Assembly: GCF_025698545.1 (NCBI RefSeq) | Contig: NC_068569.1 | Span: forward strand, 18,104,001-18,168,000 | Origin: Gossypium raimondii | Taxonomy: Eukaryota > Streptophyta > Magnoliopsida > Malvales > Malvaceae | Direction of reading: 5' to 3' | DNA: 64,000 bases | Shown: positions 12,203 through 24,600 of the stretch, piece by piece | Layout of the letters: every line of letters begins with the position of its first letter | Numbering within the stretch: the first letter of the stretch is position 1 | Notes under the pieces: generated by a model | What the model saw: the letters and a program-made list of their open reading frames with translations, nothing else | Databases searched by the model: none | Told to the model about the DNA's origin: nothing | Program-made: the position numbers and the translations under genes

Positions 12203-13007
12203 GTGTGAGCTCAAAATGAACTAAATACACAAAATAAAAACTTTTACTAACTTTAGTGGAAAAGTTAATTTCTCTCTATACAAACGGAAAATTTTGGGTT
12301 TTTAAAAAAATATAATTTATTATTGTAAATAAATTACTACTATCTCCTTACAGAGTAACAACTCTCAATAGCTTTTTTGTAATTAGGTGATCCCATAATT
12401 TCTATTTATAGAAAAATAGTACAATTAAATAATAATATTTTAATAGAAATAATACAACCCTATTGTGCACTAGGGTTTGCCCCCCTCTCTTATGTAATGA
12501 GCTATCAGGCCCGTTTCGTTTATTGGATATAATTATATGTGTTATCTAAACTTTTAACTGACCCGCCCCGACATGTGTGCACCGGAGCTTGTAATTATGC
12601 AATTAAATATATAATTTTAAGCGCAATATCTGTAAGTATATTGATCAAATTGTAATATAGTAAAACGTTACAACGAAACACTAAAAGTATTCCAAGAATT
12701 GTACCCAATAAAAACTTGCCTAAACTAAATTGCAAATTCACACCCTACTAGATTTAAATACTACTTACATACTAATTATATTACGGCAAAGCAAACATTA
12801 ATAAAAAGAGAATTTATAAAATAACATAAAAATAAATACTAAAATAAAATAACCAAATTTCAATCAAATTAAGCAAACTGAAGATTAACTCGCATCCGTG
12901 TCTACCTAAGTTACTTTTTAAGGTCGTCAATCCTATGGGTTAACCTCACATAACCTATTCAAACGAATTGTGGTAAACCCTGAACTCTTAGTCAATCACT
13001 TCCACTT

Positions 13008-14272
13008 TGTAATAGCCTGATTTTCGATGGTATCAAAAATAGTGGTTCAAGGTTACTAAATCCGACGAGTAAGTTCGTAAATATTATTATTTAATATTTA
13101 CGAGTCAAATGTGATTTTTTTTAAAATCATTTTCGGGACTCTGTTTTGGTAAATCGGATTCTTAAATATTTTAATAAATATTTACGATGTTAGTTGTGAG
13201 TTTAATTTGGTTTTGGTTAGGTAAATTAGCTTAAAATAAGAGAAATTAGGAAAATGACTAAATTGTAATAGAGTGAAAGTTTAATTATAGATTAGAGAAA
13301 ACTAAAGGGACTAAACAGGAAATTACGCCTTTTTTCTAAAGTTGAGGCGGTTTATAAGAGAAATATCAAAGATATTTTTAATTAAAATATATTATATTAT
13401 ATTAACTTAATAAATAAGTAATTATATTATATATTATTATAATATTATATTATATTATTATATAAACAAATAAAAGAAAGGAAACATAATGGAAGTTGAA
13501 ACGAAAACAGAGAAGCAAAAACGAAAAAGAAAGAAAAAGAAAAAGAGAAAGAAGGAAGCCACGACCAAGGGTTTCAAAGTTTCCAAGTTCAATTGGTTAG
13601 TCAATTTAGTCCTTTTTTTCTTATAATTTTGATGTTTTTGGAATCCTAGAACAAAATACTACTTGATTTAAGTTGAAATTTTGAAAGTTAGTAAATTTTT
13701 AGATGTTTTCATGTTGAATAAATTGAAGAATTAGGGATTAAATTGATAAAATTTCAAGTTAGAATAGAGAAATGGATTAAATTGTAAAATAAATTATAGG
13801 TTTTGAATTAATAGGGACTAAATTGAGAGAATTTTGAAATTAGGGATTTATGGTGAAATTAGAGAGTTAAATTAATTTAAAGTGGGAATGGAATGAAAAT
13901 GTGGAATTAGTTTTGAGAATAAAAGTTAGTCTCGATTTAGGGACTAAATTGGAATTTAGGAAAATATTGAGTAAAATTGAAATATTTAATGTGAGATTGA
14001 ATGTTGTTGTATTGATGATTTTAATTGTTTTAATTCCTTAGCTAGCGTTGTACGAAATTCTCGACTAAAAGGGAAAATATATAGTTGACGAGGAATAGCT
14101 CAAATTCATTGTTTGTATTTCTATAATCCGAATTTAATTATTAATTATTGTATTTTGATTAAATGTTATAGTAAGTGATCGAGGTGAGAATTATTGTGTT
14201 TCTGATTGAAATGGATTGTCTTGATATGTGATGAAATTATATTGATTGAATTGAATTAGTATATATATTATG

Positions 14273-14303
<31 letters not shown>

Positions 14304-15217
14304 GTGAAATTGTGCAAATATGATAATTGGATTATTTTTTATATGTATAAAATTCAGTTTTAATGCCCAAGTATACAGAATTTAGAACTATTGGGATATT
14401 AGTGGCATGCCATTAAGGAACTTTAGTGCGCTCTCTGATTATTAGCATGTTAGTGCTCTCTGATCACTAGCACGTCAGTGTTCTCTGTTTAGCACTTTAG
14501 TGGTCTCTGTTTAGCACTTTAGTGTTCTCTGTTCATTAGTGCATAATAATGCACCTCTATATTTGTTCCGTATATCCGGTGTGTTCTATAAAATTTACTT
14601 TGGGCTAAGAATATGCGATAGTAAACTGAAAATAGAATGTGAAATATGTTGTAAATACATGGAATACACGAGTTATATATTCATAAATTGAATGTGGAAT
14701 GAATAGTGCCATTGTTTAAATGATACGTGAATAAATTATGGAAAGGTATTATATATAGCAAGTGATGACAATTGAGTATTGTGTGATTTTAAATGTTCAA
14801 TTGTGCTTAACATCTTATTATACATATTTTATTGTTTTATTTTTTTTAAAATTCGGATTATAGAAATACCATTGAGTTTTTACTCAGCATACGGTTTTGT
14901 TTTCTGTGCACAAGTTAAGTACTTAAGTTTGATCGCTGATTCAACATCCAACAACGATCCCGAACTCAAATATGGTGATGTTTATTTATTTGTGTCGGCA
15001 TGTACCTAGAGTGTCTAAATATTAGTTATTTTGTGGTTTGATTGTAAATGAAGTTTTAAGACCTATTTTGAAGAGTTTATAATTTGGATTAAAATGATGC
15101 TTAGATGACTTGTTTTGATGATATAAAATGTTTGAGATTTCTGTCTGTTTGATCTGTAATCTCCGGTAATGCTCCGTAACTCGGTTCCGATGAGGGATAC
15201 GGGTTGGGGGTGTTACA
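13008..15217. mobile_element. Solo LTR (about 2.2 kb), TGTAAT...GTTACA type
   Basis: Begins TGTAATAGCC and ends GGGGGTGTTACA, so the termini are TG...CA. It is flanked by a perfect 5-bp target-site duplication CACTT (13003-13007 and 15218-15222), as expected of an LTR retrotransposon. There is no internal gag/pol or second LTR, so it is best read as a solo LTR from recombination. The interior holds short repeats at 14400-14540 (variants of TTTAGCACTTTAGTG with CTCTGT) and an (AT)n run at 14274-14301. Its ends match, in reverse orientation, those of the element at 25174-33104, so the two belong to one family. Confidence 0.8.
14274..14301. repeat. (AT)n microsatellite inside the solo LTR
   Basis: About fourteen uninterrupted AT units. 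Confidence 0.95.
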
Positions 15218-15222
15218 CACTT

Positions 15223-16154
15223 CCACTCGTTAATCTTCCTAGGGTTATTAGTTCATGGCCATACTAGATGTAATTTTCCCTAATCGAACGTTAAACATTC
15301 AAATTAAACATAAAAACAAGAGAAGGGAGAAGAGAAATCTAGATTCGAAAATATTTGTTGAAGCTTTGAATCTGTGAACCCTTGAATGGATGTTGATCTT
15401 GATTCAGTTGAAGCATAAACGCAAATAAACAAAATGAAATTGCGAAAAAAACTGAACTTAAGAAGAAGAAGAAATATTCAAATAATCAAAAGAAGCTCCC
15501 TTAACAGGTTCTAAGAGCTAATTTTTATAATATTGTTGTTAGATGACCAAATAAGGTTAATTACAAGCTGCTAAACACGTTAATTATCATTGTGCGGATG
15601 AAAAATGCCCTTGGCTGATAAATGCTCTTGGCTGGTAAATGGACCTCGTCGGACCGGTGTCGCGACATCCCATGGCTATTCTCGCGACATTGAACATCAA
15701 ATACTCCCTTTTTTGGTTTGAAGTTGGATGTCGTGACATTGAGTAGTTGTTGTCACAAAATTGAAGGCTGAATGCTTCCCTCTAGGTCCGAAGTTCGTTG
15801 TCGCGATATTGGATGGTTGTTGTCGTGACATTGAAGGCTGGATATTCCCCCTCTAGGTTTGAAATTTGTTATCACAACATCCTTTTTAATGTTGCTACAT
15901 TCAGGACAGTCCACTGAATCGTAGGCTTAAAATGTCATCCTACATACTTAATTAATATGTCAGTTTCCTCCTTAGGCCCATATTGGCCTAACAAGTCATA
16001 AAACACACTAGAAAGCTCATTTTATTGAATTCAAAGGTAAAACTACTAAGTCCATAAACCAAATAAAAAAGACATCAAATTACTCAAATACAAGCTCATT
16101 AAGTGTTGAAATAGCTTAATTTGCCACAGCAACTTGTGGCAAATCATTAACCAA
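15223..16154. other. Transposon-derived debris between solo LTR and CACTA element
   Basis: No open frame. It contains several divergent copies of a phrase like GTTGTCGCGACATTGAA (15660-15900), an internal repetition typical of degenerate LTR-type repeats. The sequence continues the element interrupted by the 13008-15217 solo LTR, as the duplicated CACTT joins the two flanks. Confidence 0.45.
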
Positions 16155-16181
16155 CACTACACCAAAATAGGCTTTTAGCGG

Positions 16182-16650
16182 CACTTTTTGGAAAACGCCG
16201 CTAAAGATCGAGCATTAGTGGCGCTTCATGGAAAACGCCGCTAAATATAAGCATTAGCGGCGTTTTTCAGAAAGCGCCGCAAAAAACCTAAGCCCAACGA
16301 CACCGTTTTCTGAGCTTTCGGAGATTTAGCGGCGTTTTTGAGAAAGCGCCGCTAATGCTCGGGTCTTTAGCGGCGTTTCTAGGGAAGCGCCGCTAATGCT
16401 CTAGTCTTTAGCAGCGTTTTTGAGAAAGCGCCGCTAATGCTCTGGTCTTTAGCAGCGTTTTTGAGAAAGCGCCGCTAATGCTCTGGTCTTTAGCGGCGTT
16501 TTTGAGAAAGCGCCACTAATGCTCTGGTCTTTAGCGGCGTTTTTGAGAAAGCGCCGCTAATGCTCGGGTCTTTAGCGGCGTTTTTGAGAAAGAGCCACTA
16601 ATGCTCGGGTCTTTAGTGGTGTTTTTGATAAAGCGCCGCTAATGCTTAGG
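16182..16650. repeat. Left subterminal repeat array of the CACTA element
   Basis: Roughly ten copies of a unit of about 43 bp with core TTTAGCGGCGTTTTTGAG then AAAGCGCCGCTAATGCTC. Each unit is itself an inverted repeat (AGCGGCG...CGCCGCT) able to form a short hairpin. Such arrays bind transposase in CACTA elements. Confidence 0.85.
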
Positions 16651-16804
16651 GATTTAAAATAATTTAAAATATTTGTTAGAAATGGAAAATTTAAAATAAT
16701 TTTAAAATTTTTTGGGTACATTACTGATTTTTTTAAATTTGTATGTTAAATAATTTCTTATATAATCGTAAAAGAGATAATATTAATTTTAAAATATTGA
16801 ATTA

Positions 16805-17025
16805 ATTATCACTATAGTTTAGGGTTTTTGGTTTAGGGTATATGGTTTAGAGTTTAATGTTTAGGTGTTACCATTTTAAGGTTTATGGATTATGAGTTTA
16901 GGGATTATGGTTTAGGGTTTATGGTTTAAATGTTGGGGTTTAAGGTTTAGAGGTTATGTGTTAAGGGTTTGTGGGTTTAGGGTTTTAGGGTTTTAGCTAG
17001 GGTTTAGGTTTATGGTTTAGATTAA
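16805..17025. repeat. Degenerate telomere-like (TTTAGGG-type) tract
   Basis: Many imperfect copies of GTTTAGGG, GGTTTAGGG and GGTTTATGG. It resembles the plant telomere heptamer but is too degenerate to be a telomere seed, and it lies inside the CACTA element. Confidence 0.6.
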
Positions 17026-18557
17026 CTAGTGTTTTCTAATTTATATATTAATTAATTTATTATATAATTGTAAAAGAGATAATATTAATTTGGTTCTTCA
17101 AAATCGTGTGAATATTTGGTTCTTCAAAATCAATATAAGCTATATCCAAGGATATCCCTATCTTATCCCATTCCGATTCAGCATTTTTAGTGCTCGATTC
17201 AGTTTTTTTTATCCGGTTCAATTTTTTGATTGTTTTGCCTTGCCCCTGCCATGATCAAATAAGAATTGATTGAATAGATTAAACTTTACAAAGGTTTTAA
17301 AATATTGAATTAAATAGTTGGCCAAGCCAGACCAAGCTATGGCAATGCCCAATTTTAAAAACTTTTCCAACTTCAAGCTCGTTTTACCCGAATCACCCAT
17401 TTCATTGTTTAAAAACAATAAAAATTATTTTATATTTAAATTTAATTATTAAAAATAATGTCAATATAACCTGTTTATTAAAAATAATGTCAATATAACG
17501 TGCTTATGAATTAATATTCATGTTTTAAATATATTTCACATTCGATTTGAGTTGACATTTAATATGTAGTTTATCAGTAAATTGATGAAAAAACTCTTAT
17601 TAATACAATACTGATACTTTAAAAATTTTGAATAAAATAAAATTTAAAGTTTGAGACCAATTTAAAATCTTATTAATACAATAATTGGTGTTGTTTTGCT
17701 TAAAATGAAATTATTTTTTATAATAGCGGCGTTTTTGTGAAAAACGCCGCAAAAGGTAATTAAAATCCCGCTCAATCCCAAAAAAATTTATTTTTGGTTA
17801 CCCGCTCATTACTCCCGCTTCTTCTCATCTTCGTCGTGCGCCCTAAATACCCCCAAATAAAAGATTGTACTTAATTCTTCTTCCCTTTTTATCTCAAAAT
17901 TTGCCCCCAAATTTCTCATTTCTAGCAACACCAAGTCAATACACCTACGCCAATCACACTTCCTCCTGCTCAATAGGTGTTCTTTTTTATTTCTATTGCT
18001 TTTGATTTTGATTTTATGTTTCTTTGATTGATTAGATTTTGGGGCAATCCTTGTGGAAGACACGACCTGCACTTTGGAGCTTTTCAAAGCTCTCTCCTAT
18101 TGCCAGAAAAGAGGTATTTCAGTTGTTCATTTCTCCCTTTGTTTTTGTTTAAAATGTGATTTTCTCCACGTTTATGAGCTAAGTACCGTTGAAAGAAATT
18201 TGGGCTTGTCTTAGGATTATTTCTTTTTCCTGCTACAATTCCCCCATGGCTGTTGGCTAGACTCAAATTACAAGTTAAACAGTGAAAGCCAAATCATAAT
18301 TGAATACAAATGGATAAACAACTAAACAGTATGACTTAATTTTAATAATTAAAAGTAGTATTATGTACTTTATCTATAAGAAGGTTACGTTTTTTTATAA
18401 AAGTTGATTTACAATTTTCATTTTATTTCTTATATATTGCATCTAATTGCAATTTCTTTTCTTTTATTTTTTTTAATTTGAGAAGCAAAAAGTAAGAAAT
18501 ACGAGTTTGTAATGTATTGAAATTGAGAATGTTGTAATTATTTTTGTTTCACCCCAG

Positions 18558-18863
18558 ATGCACTATGCTCTTGACCAATTAGCATCCAATTCATCAGATG
18601 AGCAAGAAATCATTGGTACCCCAAATATGAATCATTTCGTTAACCGGGTCTTTGAATTACATAGAGCTGAATTTGTTGAAACTTTGAATACTTTGAGAGA
18701 ACAACCTGATAAGGCTTTTTCATTTTTTAATCGATTGAAAGAAGATGGGTTTTCTCATGATATTTGTACATATGCATCTATTATAAGAATATTGTGTCAG
18801 TGCTGCTGGGAAAGGAAATTGGATTTGGTGTTGTTGGAAATCATTAGGAGAAAGAAGAATTTA
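18558..18863 (+). pseudogene. Captured PPR-gene fragment inside the CACTA element
   Basis: The frame from ATG 18558, just after a CCCCAG acceptor-like site, reads about 100 residues resembling the N-terminal region of P-class pentatricopeptide repeat proteins: EFVETLNTLREQPDKAFSFF, then LKEDGFSHDICTYASIIRI, then LDLVLLEIIRRKKNLGF. The similarity stops abruptly, without the arrays of 35-aa repeats a full PPR protein would have. The open frame itself runs on to 18977 through unrelated, hydrophobic, apparently intronic codons. PPR proteins bind organellar RNA, but this piece is too short to do so. It is read as transduplicated by the transposon; translation into protein is unproven. Confidence 0.65.
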
Positions 18864-19466
18864 GGTTTTTATCTAAGTTATATTTCTACATTTTCTGTAA
18901 TTGTTCTAGGTGATAGTGGGTATGTTTTATTTTATTTTATTTTTGCAGTCTTGATTTGTTTTTCTTATGATCTGTAGTTATTGGATTCCTTTTCTTTTCG
19001 TCATCCTAAATGCAATGCCGTTATCGTAGGGAAGTAGATTAAGGAGGTTTACCTCAAATATTTTATTTCTTGTGGTATGGAAACCAATGGAAAGTCTCTT
19101 AGAAAGCCTCGACACTTTTTCGGGGAAATATATTTTAGGACTTGTTTTGTATCTACTCCAATCATAATTTATTAACAACTGGTACCATCCTGATATTGGA
19201 CATGTGATGTTAGTTGTTAGTTGTTAATCGTAATTTATTAACAACTTGTTTCTTAGACAAGACACCTGTGAGCGAACTTTGAAAGGGTTGAAGCATGTCT
19301 TCCTTCTACTATTATTTGCTCAGATTGAAATAATGTATTTGATGCTATCTTTTTCTTGTTTGTTTTTCTACTCTAGAATATATTTTGTAGTTTTATTTTA
19401 ATGCAAGAGTAGAAAAATGCAGTTTTCTATGATTATTAATATGATCTTTTGTCATATGTTCTTCAG

Positions 19467-19575
19467 AACAAGATATTACACAGCCGGATTGAAGCTATGC
19501 ATATTCAGTTTGCTGAGAAAGATCGTGGTTCTGCACTTGCAGAGCTAGTGACAATTTCAGGCATTGGAAATAATT
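19467..19575 (+). pseudogene. Unrecognised exon-like segment within the CACTA element
   Basis: After a TTCTTCAG acceptor-like site the frame reads NKILHSRIEAMHIQFAEKD, then RGSALAELVTISG. Codon use is protein-like and it lies on the same strand between the PPR and ASI1 fragments. I do not recognise the source gene. Confidence 0.35.
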
Positions 19576-20260
19576 GGTCATATCATATTTCTTAGTTACT
19601 CCTGTTTCCCATTAATATAACTTCAGAAACGAACCCCACTGGCACTATTCGTGACATTTTCATTTCTTATTTGTGACAGGTGCGAAGGAAGTACTTCTCT
19701 TATCCATATTTTTCCAGTGTGCCATGTTTCATTAGGAATCAAAGTTGTCATTCAGCATATAATTCAATACACACATCTACTGTAGCCATGTTGCATCATT
19801 TAAGCCTTTTAAAATTAAGAAATAATAAATGGTAGTTTTTATGAAGTGAAGAGTTATATTTCAATGGCATTATGTGGAATATGGAAGTCTTTGTATGCTG
19901 AATGCGTTCTTGGGATGCTATTATCTATAGTTTCTAATCAATTGTATGGTATGTGTAAATGATTATACAGGTGATAGGTAAATCTTGTGACACCTTTTCT
20001 TTCTTTGTTCAATTCACTTTATAGCCTATTTTTTTCCCTCCTGCGTTGGATCTTAATTTTTTTAAATCACATGATCTCAAATTTCAATTTCTTTTAACAT
20101 TTATTGGAAGAATAATGTGGTCTCATTTGATTGTTTCTCCTATTGCTTCTACTCGTATTTCTTTTTGGATGAATAAATTTCAATCCCTCTGTTGTTCTCC
20201 TTGATGTGGATATTTCTTGTAAAGAAGTACTTACATTTTGCCGTTTATTCATGCTTACAG

Positions 20261-20714
20261 GATAGGATCAAATGGTTTGGAGAACTCGTAAGCACTCCTC
20301 TGTCACTCCTAAACCAGTTGTTTAAATTATTTTCACAGCCTACTTTGATTGTTGTTATTTGTGGGAAAATTAGTCTACATTCTTTAAGCTGATCTTAAAC
20401 TGCTTCTTACATTGTTTCAGCATTGGGAAGAAAGTTTGCGTGATGCACACACGTTTGGAAAACTTGTTCTGTTTCAGAACTTGGATCCAGCTTACTCTTC
20501 AGCAGAAGTGGAGGTAATATTTATTATGAATCACAATTAGGTTGTGTTTGAAGCATTTTGTATTTACACGGATAAATTTATGTTTTCTTTCACTTTTCCT
20601 CTCCCTACATGTGTGGTTTGTACCTTTTATCTTTCTTATGAATAATGCATGTTTATATTGCAGGATATAGTTTGGAATGCCCTCAATGAAACTTGCAGAG
20701 CAATGATGGTGTAG
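20261..20714 (+). pseudogene. Captured ASI1-like (BAH/RRM chromatin protein) exons inside the CACTA element
   Basis: Three phase-0 exons with GT-AG borders, 20261-20287, 20421-20513 and 20664-20714, join to DRIKWFGEL / HWEESLRDAHTFGKLVLFQN, LDPAYSSAEVE / DIVWNALNETCRAMMV and a TAG stop. WEE...AH..G.LVL.QNLDP..SSAEVEDIVW is characteristic of the region between the BAH and RRM parts of plant ANTI-SILENCING 1-type proteins, which regulate transcripts containing intronic heterochromatin. Only this short segment is present, so it is a captured fragment with exon structure preserved. The assignment is from memory of the family. Confidence 0.55.
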
Positions 20715-21111
20715 CAGACTGCATTGTATTTTTTATTATCTTGCAATGTGTATAGTCATAGGCAGGTTCAACTAGTCAGTCTGTTTCTCATTATGTATTA
20801 TTTATTTTAGTTTTGATTCTAAATTTTTATTTTTACTTTAATATTTACGACAACTTGAGTTCTAACTTTTGGATTTTAATTGTGTTATTAATTTATTATT
20901 TTAAATTTTAAAACTAAATTCATTAATTTTTATATTTAGTTTTAAAGTTAAAATTTTCATAGAAATTTTAATTTAAATAATATTTTTATTTATCTTTGAA
21001 AGTATATTTAAAGTTTAAATTTAAAAAATAAAAAATAAAAAATAAAACATAATATAATATTTATCATAAAATAAATATTATTTGATTAAAATGATTTTTT
21101 TAAATGTTAAT

Positions 21112-21600
21112 GTTTTTAGTGGCGTTTTTGCGAGAAGCGTCGCTAAAGCTTTGGTCTATAGTGGCGTTTGTAAAAAAAGCGCCGCTAAAGGGCTTGACCT
21201 ATAGCGGCGTTTGTGGGAAAAGCGCCGCTAAAGGTCCTGAGCTATAGCGGCGTTTTTGGGAAAAGCGCCGCTAAAGGTCTTGATCTATAGCGGCGTTTGT
21301 GAAAAATGCGCCGCTAAAGGCCCTAATCTATAGCGGCGTTTGTGGGAAAAGCGCCGCTAAAGGTCTTGATCTATAGCGGCGTTTGTGGGAAAGTGCCGCT
21401 AAAGGTCTTGATCTATAGCGGCGTTTGTAGGAAAAGCGCCGCTAAAGGTCCTGATCTATAGCGGCGTTTGTGTGAAAAGCGCCGCTAAAGGTCCTGATCT
21501 ATAGCGGCGTTGACAATAGCAGCATTTTTTGCGGCGCTTTCAAAAACGCCGCAAATACTTTTAGCGGCGCTTAAAGGCATAAAAAAACGCCGCTAAAAAC
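21112..21600. repeat. Right subterminal repeat array of the CACTA element
   Basis: About nine to ten units of roughly 44 bp, core CTATAGCGGCGTTTGTGGGA then AAGCGCCGCTAAAGGTC. As on the left, each unit is a small inverted repeat, but the spacer text differs from that of the left array. Confidence 0.85.
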
Positions 21601-21619
21601 ATGTTTTGGTGTAGTGCAC

Positions 21620-24600
21620 CTTATAATTTATTCAACCCAATAACTATTTTTCTATTTTCCAAAATATTAATTAATTACTACAACGACTAATTAATTTAAT
21701 TCTTACTTCTAACTTAAATAAAAAATTTCTCACTTTAAATTTCAGTTATTTAATTACAATCAATTAAATAATAATTCAAAAATAATAATTTAATTATTAA
21801 GTCATTTTTGTACTTTGTGAGATAACGATTCACTCTAGATAGTGATACATGTGATATTTTTCTATTAATCGTCATTTTTATTCTTTGTATATTATCGATT
21901 CTATGTGCAATCTATTTTGGATTTATATCTAACTAGCGGATGGACCAATTGAACATATATAATTAAGGCTAAAATAATTTGTAATTAAGTTTTGACTCTT
22001 CATCTATTAATTATGACATTATTTAATCATGGATTCATTATACTAAAGTACCACGATTGAGCTTTCCTTATTATATACCATTATGAAAGTAACTTAATAA
22101 GTGTTTGTCCGATGGCCTTGTCATAAGTATGTTACTCTCGTAGGATATCCTTAATCTTTTTGAGTCAAATTTGTTCTATGTTCACCCAATATAATCTTAT
22201 TTTATCTCATGGTATTCATTACATCTACCATCATGAAAAAATTAATTACTAACTAATAGTAATTAAATTATTTGTCTTAGACAAATGACTCGTGGCTATG
22301 TTATTTTTCCATCTATCATGTAATGCCAATGAGAGGATATCACTTACCCTTTCTTGGGCTATGAATTTTGATCTGCTATAATTTGATATGTCAAATTAGG
22401 CTCTCCAATACACTCGAGGAGTTTATTCTCAAGCAATTTAAGTGTCTTTTATATGTTTTTATTGATTTTTAATTTTAACTATTAATAAACATTTTTGTTT
22501 AGTTTTATACCCTTTTGTGACTCAAATTGGCTAAACGTGCCATGGGAAACCTAACAATGTGATTGAGTTGGTGTAGGGAGATTATAAGGGCTCAAACCCG
22601 ATGAGAACATCATTCAGAGTGAGTATGCGACACCAATGCCATGAAGTCTTGATCTCCTTGAAGGTGTTGGAGTGAAGAAATTGAGTCCTTTTACAGTGGT
22701 ATCGCAACACCAAGATCCCAAAACCCCAATTTAGCTATTGTTTTGGGTATCACGACACCCACCAAAGCTTGGGTTTCGTGATACCGCCACCTGACAGGGA
22801 GAAATTTTACTGTAAGGGTAGTTTTTGTCAAACACCAACACCAATCAAAATACAACGTCTAGAGGCTTTTTGGTCCAAATTTTGGGGTTGTAATAAGATG
22901 TTAAAAGTCACTTTTGGCCGAGAGAAAAAAAAGAGGCTGTTCACTTTACTTTCTTTTTATCTTTTTAACTTTCTAGTTAACTTTTTATTCCTTTCTAGGG
23001 TTAAGTTTTAAGTTTTTTTCTGGTTTTAATGTTAGTTAGTTTTCACTATAGCTTGGTTTTATTTTCACTTTAGTATTACAACTCTCTTTGTATTTTTAGT
23101 TTAATCTATAGTCATTAATATAACTCAGCCTCATTTTCTTTTCTTAGATAAAAATCAGAACTGTAGTGTTATTTTTAACCACCATTTTTGTCACATTCAT
23201 CTTCTTCAAGCAACTATCAAGAAAACTCTAAGATTTCTTTAACTCTGTTTTCGTGCTTATTTTAATGTATAATTTTAATGTATATTGGGTTGTTGCTTGT
23301 ATGGAAATGATGATGAGTAGCTAAATTTATGGCGGTTGGTTTATGGAAATGTTGTTTGGTTAGTTTTTGGTACAATGATTAAATTGTAAAAATTGGGCTA
23401 AATTGAATAAACTTTAAAACTTATAATTGATGCCTCTAAAGGAACACATAAATAGGTGAGACCAAGAAGAGATCCTATTGAGCATCAATTCGTTTATCTT
23501 GGGTTAGTTTAGGCTTTTTAGATCCCTAATCCAAAGACTAATCATCAACATAACAATCAACCAACCATTTTTGTTTATTGAATTGTTAATTTCGTAGTTT
23601 TACAATTTTACAATTTGGTCCTTGTTAGTGTTAGGTAGTTACTTCGCTTAATTAACCCCGATCATGAATTATCGTAATATAGAACTTAATGAGTAGTTAG
23701 CTAGACTTCCTTTTTGCGTGCTTGTCAATTAGGAATCACTTAGTCCCTGAATTTTATTGGGTTCGATCATTGGAATACTCGAGTGGTTCATTGTAACATT
23801 AAAAATATTACAACTCGACTTGTCACACTTATTGTAAATGAAGTTATGCCATGCAGAAGTCGTATACATAACGTACTATCTTTAATCTATTTAGTTATTT
23901 GAAATCAAGCTTTTAATACATCAAAGAAAATAAGTCACGCACACATAGCCAGTCACTTATTAAGATTGAGGTAAGCCACACTATGAACATCATACGTGAA
24001 TTAGTCCATAAATGAATCTAGGATTAATTTAAATTGGGTTTTGTTTGATGTATTGTCAATCTAGACAATCACACTTATGTCTCTATCTTATGGGAGTAAA
24101 CCACTCTAATACCTAAGATGAGGTATCTCTCTATTTGGACTTGATAGACGACATAATAATTCTATAACTGATTTGTTAATTATGATTTATCAGAATATGA
24201 ACATTTTAGATTATCTACTAATATAATTTGTCTTCTTGCATTACGATCAAACTACGTAATGCAACTTAGTAATAGTTAAACATTAGGTAATCAATGAGCC
24301 TATATTTGCTTACATTTTTCTTTGTGTGCAAAATCATTGAGGACATATACAAATTATATTAATGTGAATGATGAAATTTTATTTAAATCAATCTGTTCAG
24401 AATCACAAGTATAAATGACGAATAAACTACATTTAGGGCACTAGATCCTAACAAATGTTACATCACAGTTGAATTTCAAAGTGGAAGTGGTGGGTTCCAA
24501 GATTCAAGAGTGTTGGTTTTGTCTAGATTGTGTTATGGAGGAGAGTGATGGATGTTATATTCACAAAATCCTTTTCTTGCTTTGAGTCATACCTAAAATG

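Larger units (their letters stand above)
16155..21616. mobile_element. Non-autonomous CACTA (CMC/En-Spm) transposon carrying captured gene fragments
   Basis: The left end is CACTACACCAAAATAGGC and the right end is the inverted TTTTGGTGTAGTG, giving the terminal inverted repeat CACTACACCAAAA. Subterminal arrays rich in GGCGTTTTT...GCGCCGC lie just inside both ends (16182-16650 and 21112-21600), the hallmark arrangement of CACTA elements. The flanking triplets are CAA and CAC, one mismatch from the expected 3-bp duplication. No transposase frame is visible over 5.46 kb, so the element would depend on a helper. Its middle carries exon-like fragments of a PPR gene and an ASI1-like gene (separate entries) and a degenerate telomere-like tract. 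Confidence 0.85.

Noticed and set aside
16182-16650. Regularly spaced palindromic repeats resembling a CRISPR array
   Set aside because: Units are tandem with near-identical spacers, lie just inside CACTA termini, and the genome is plant. They are transposon subterminal repeats.
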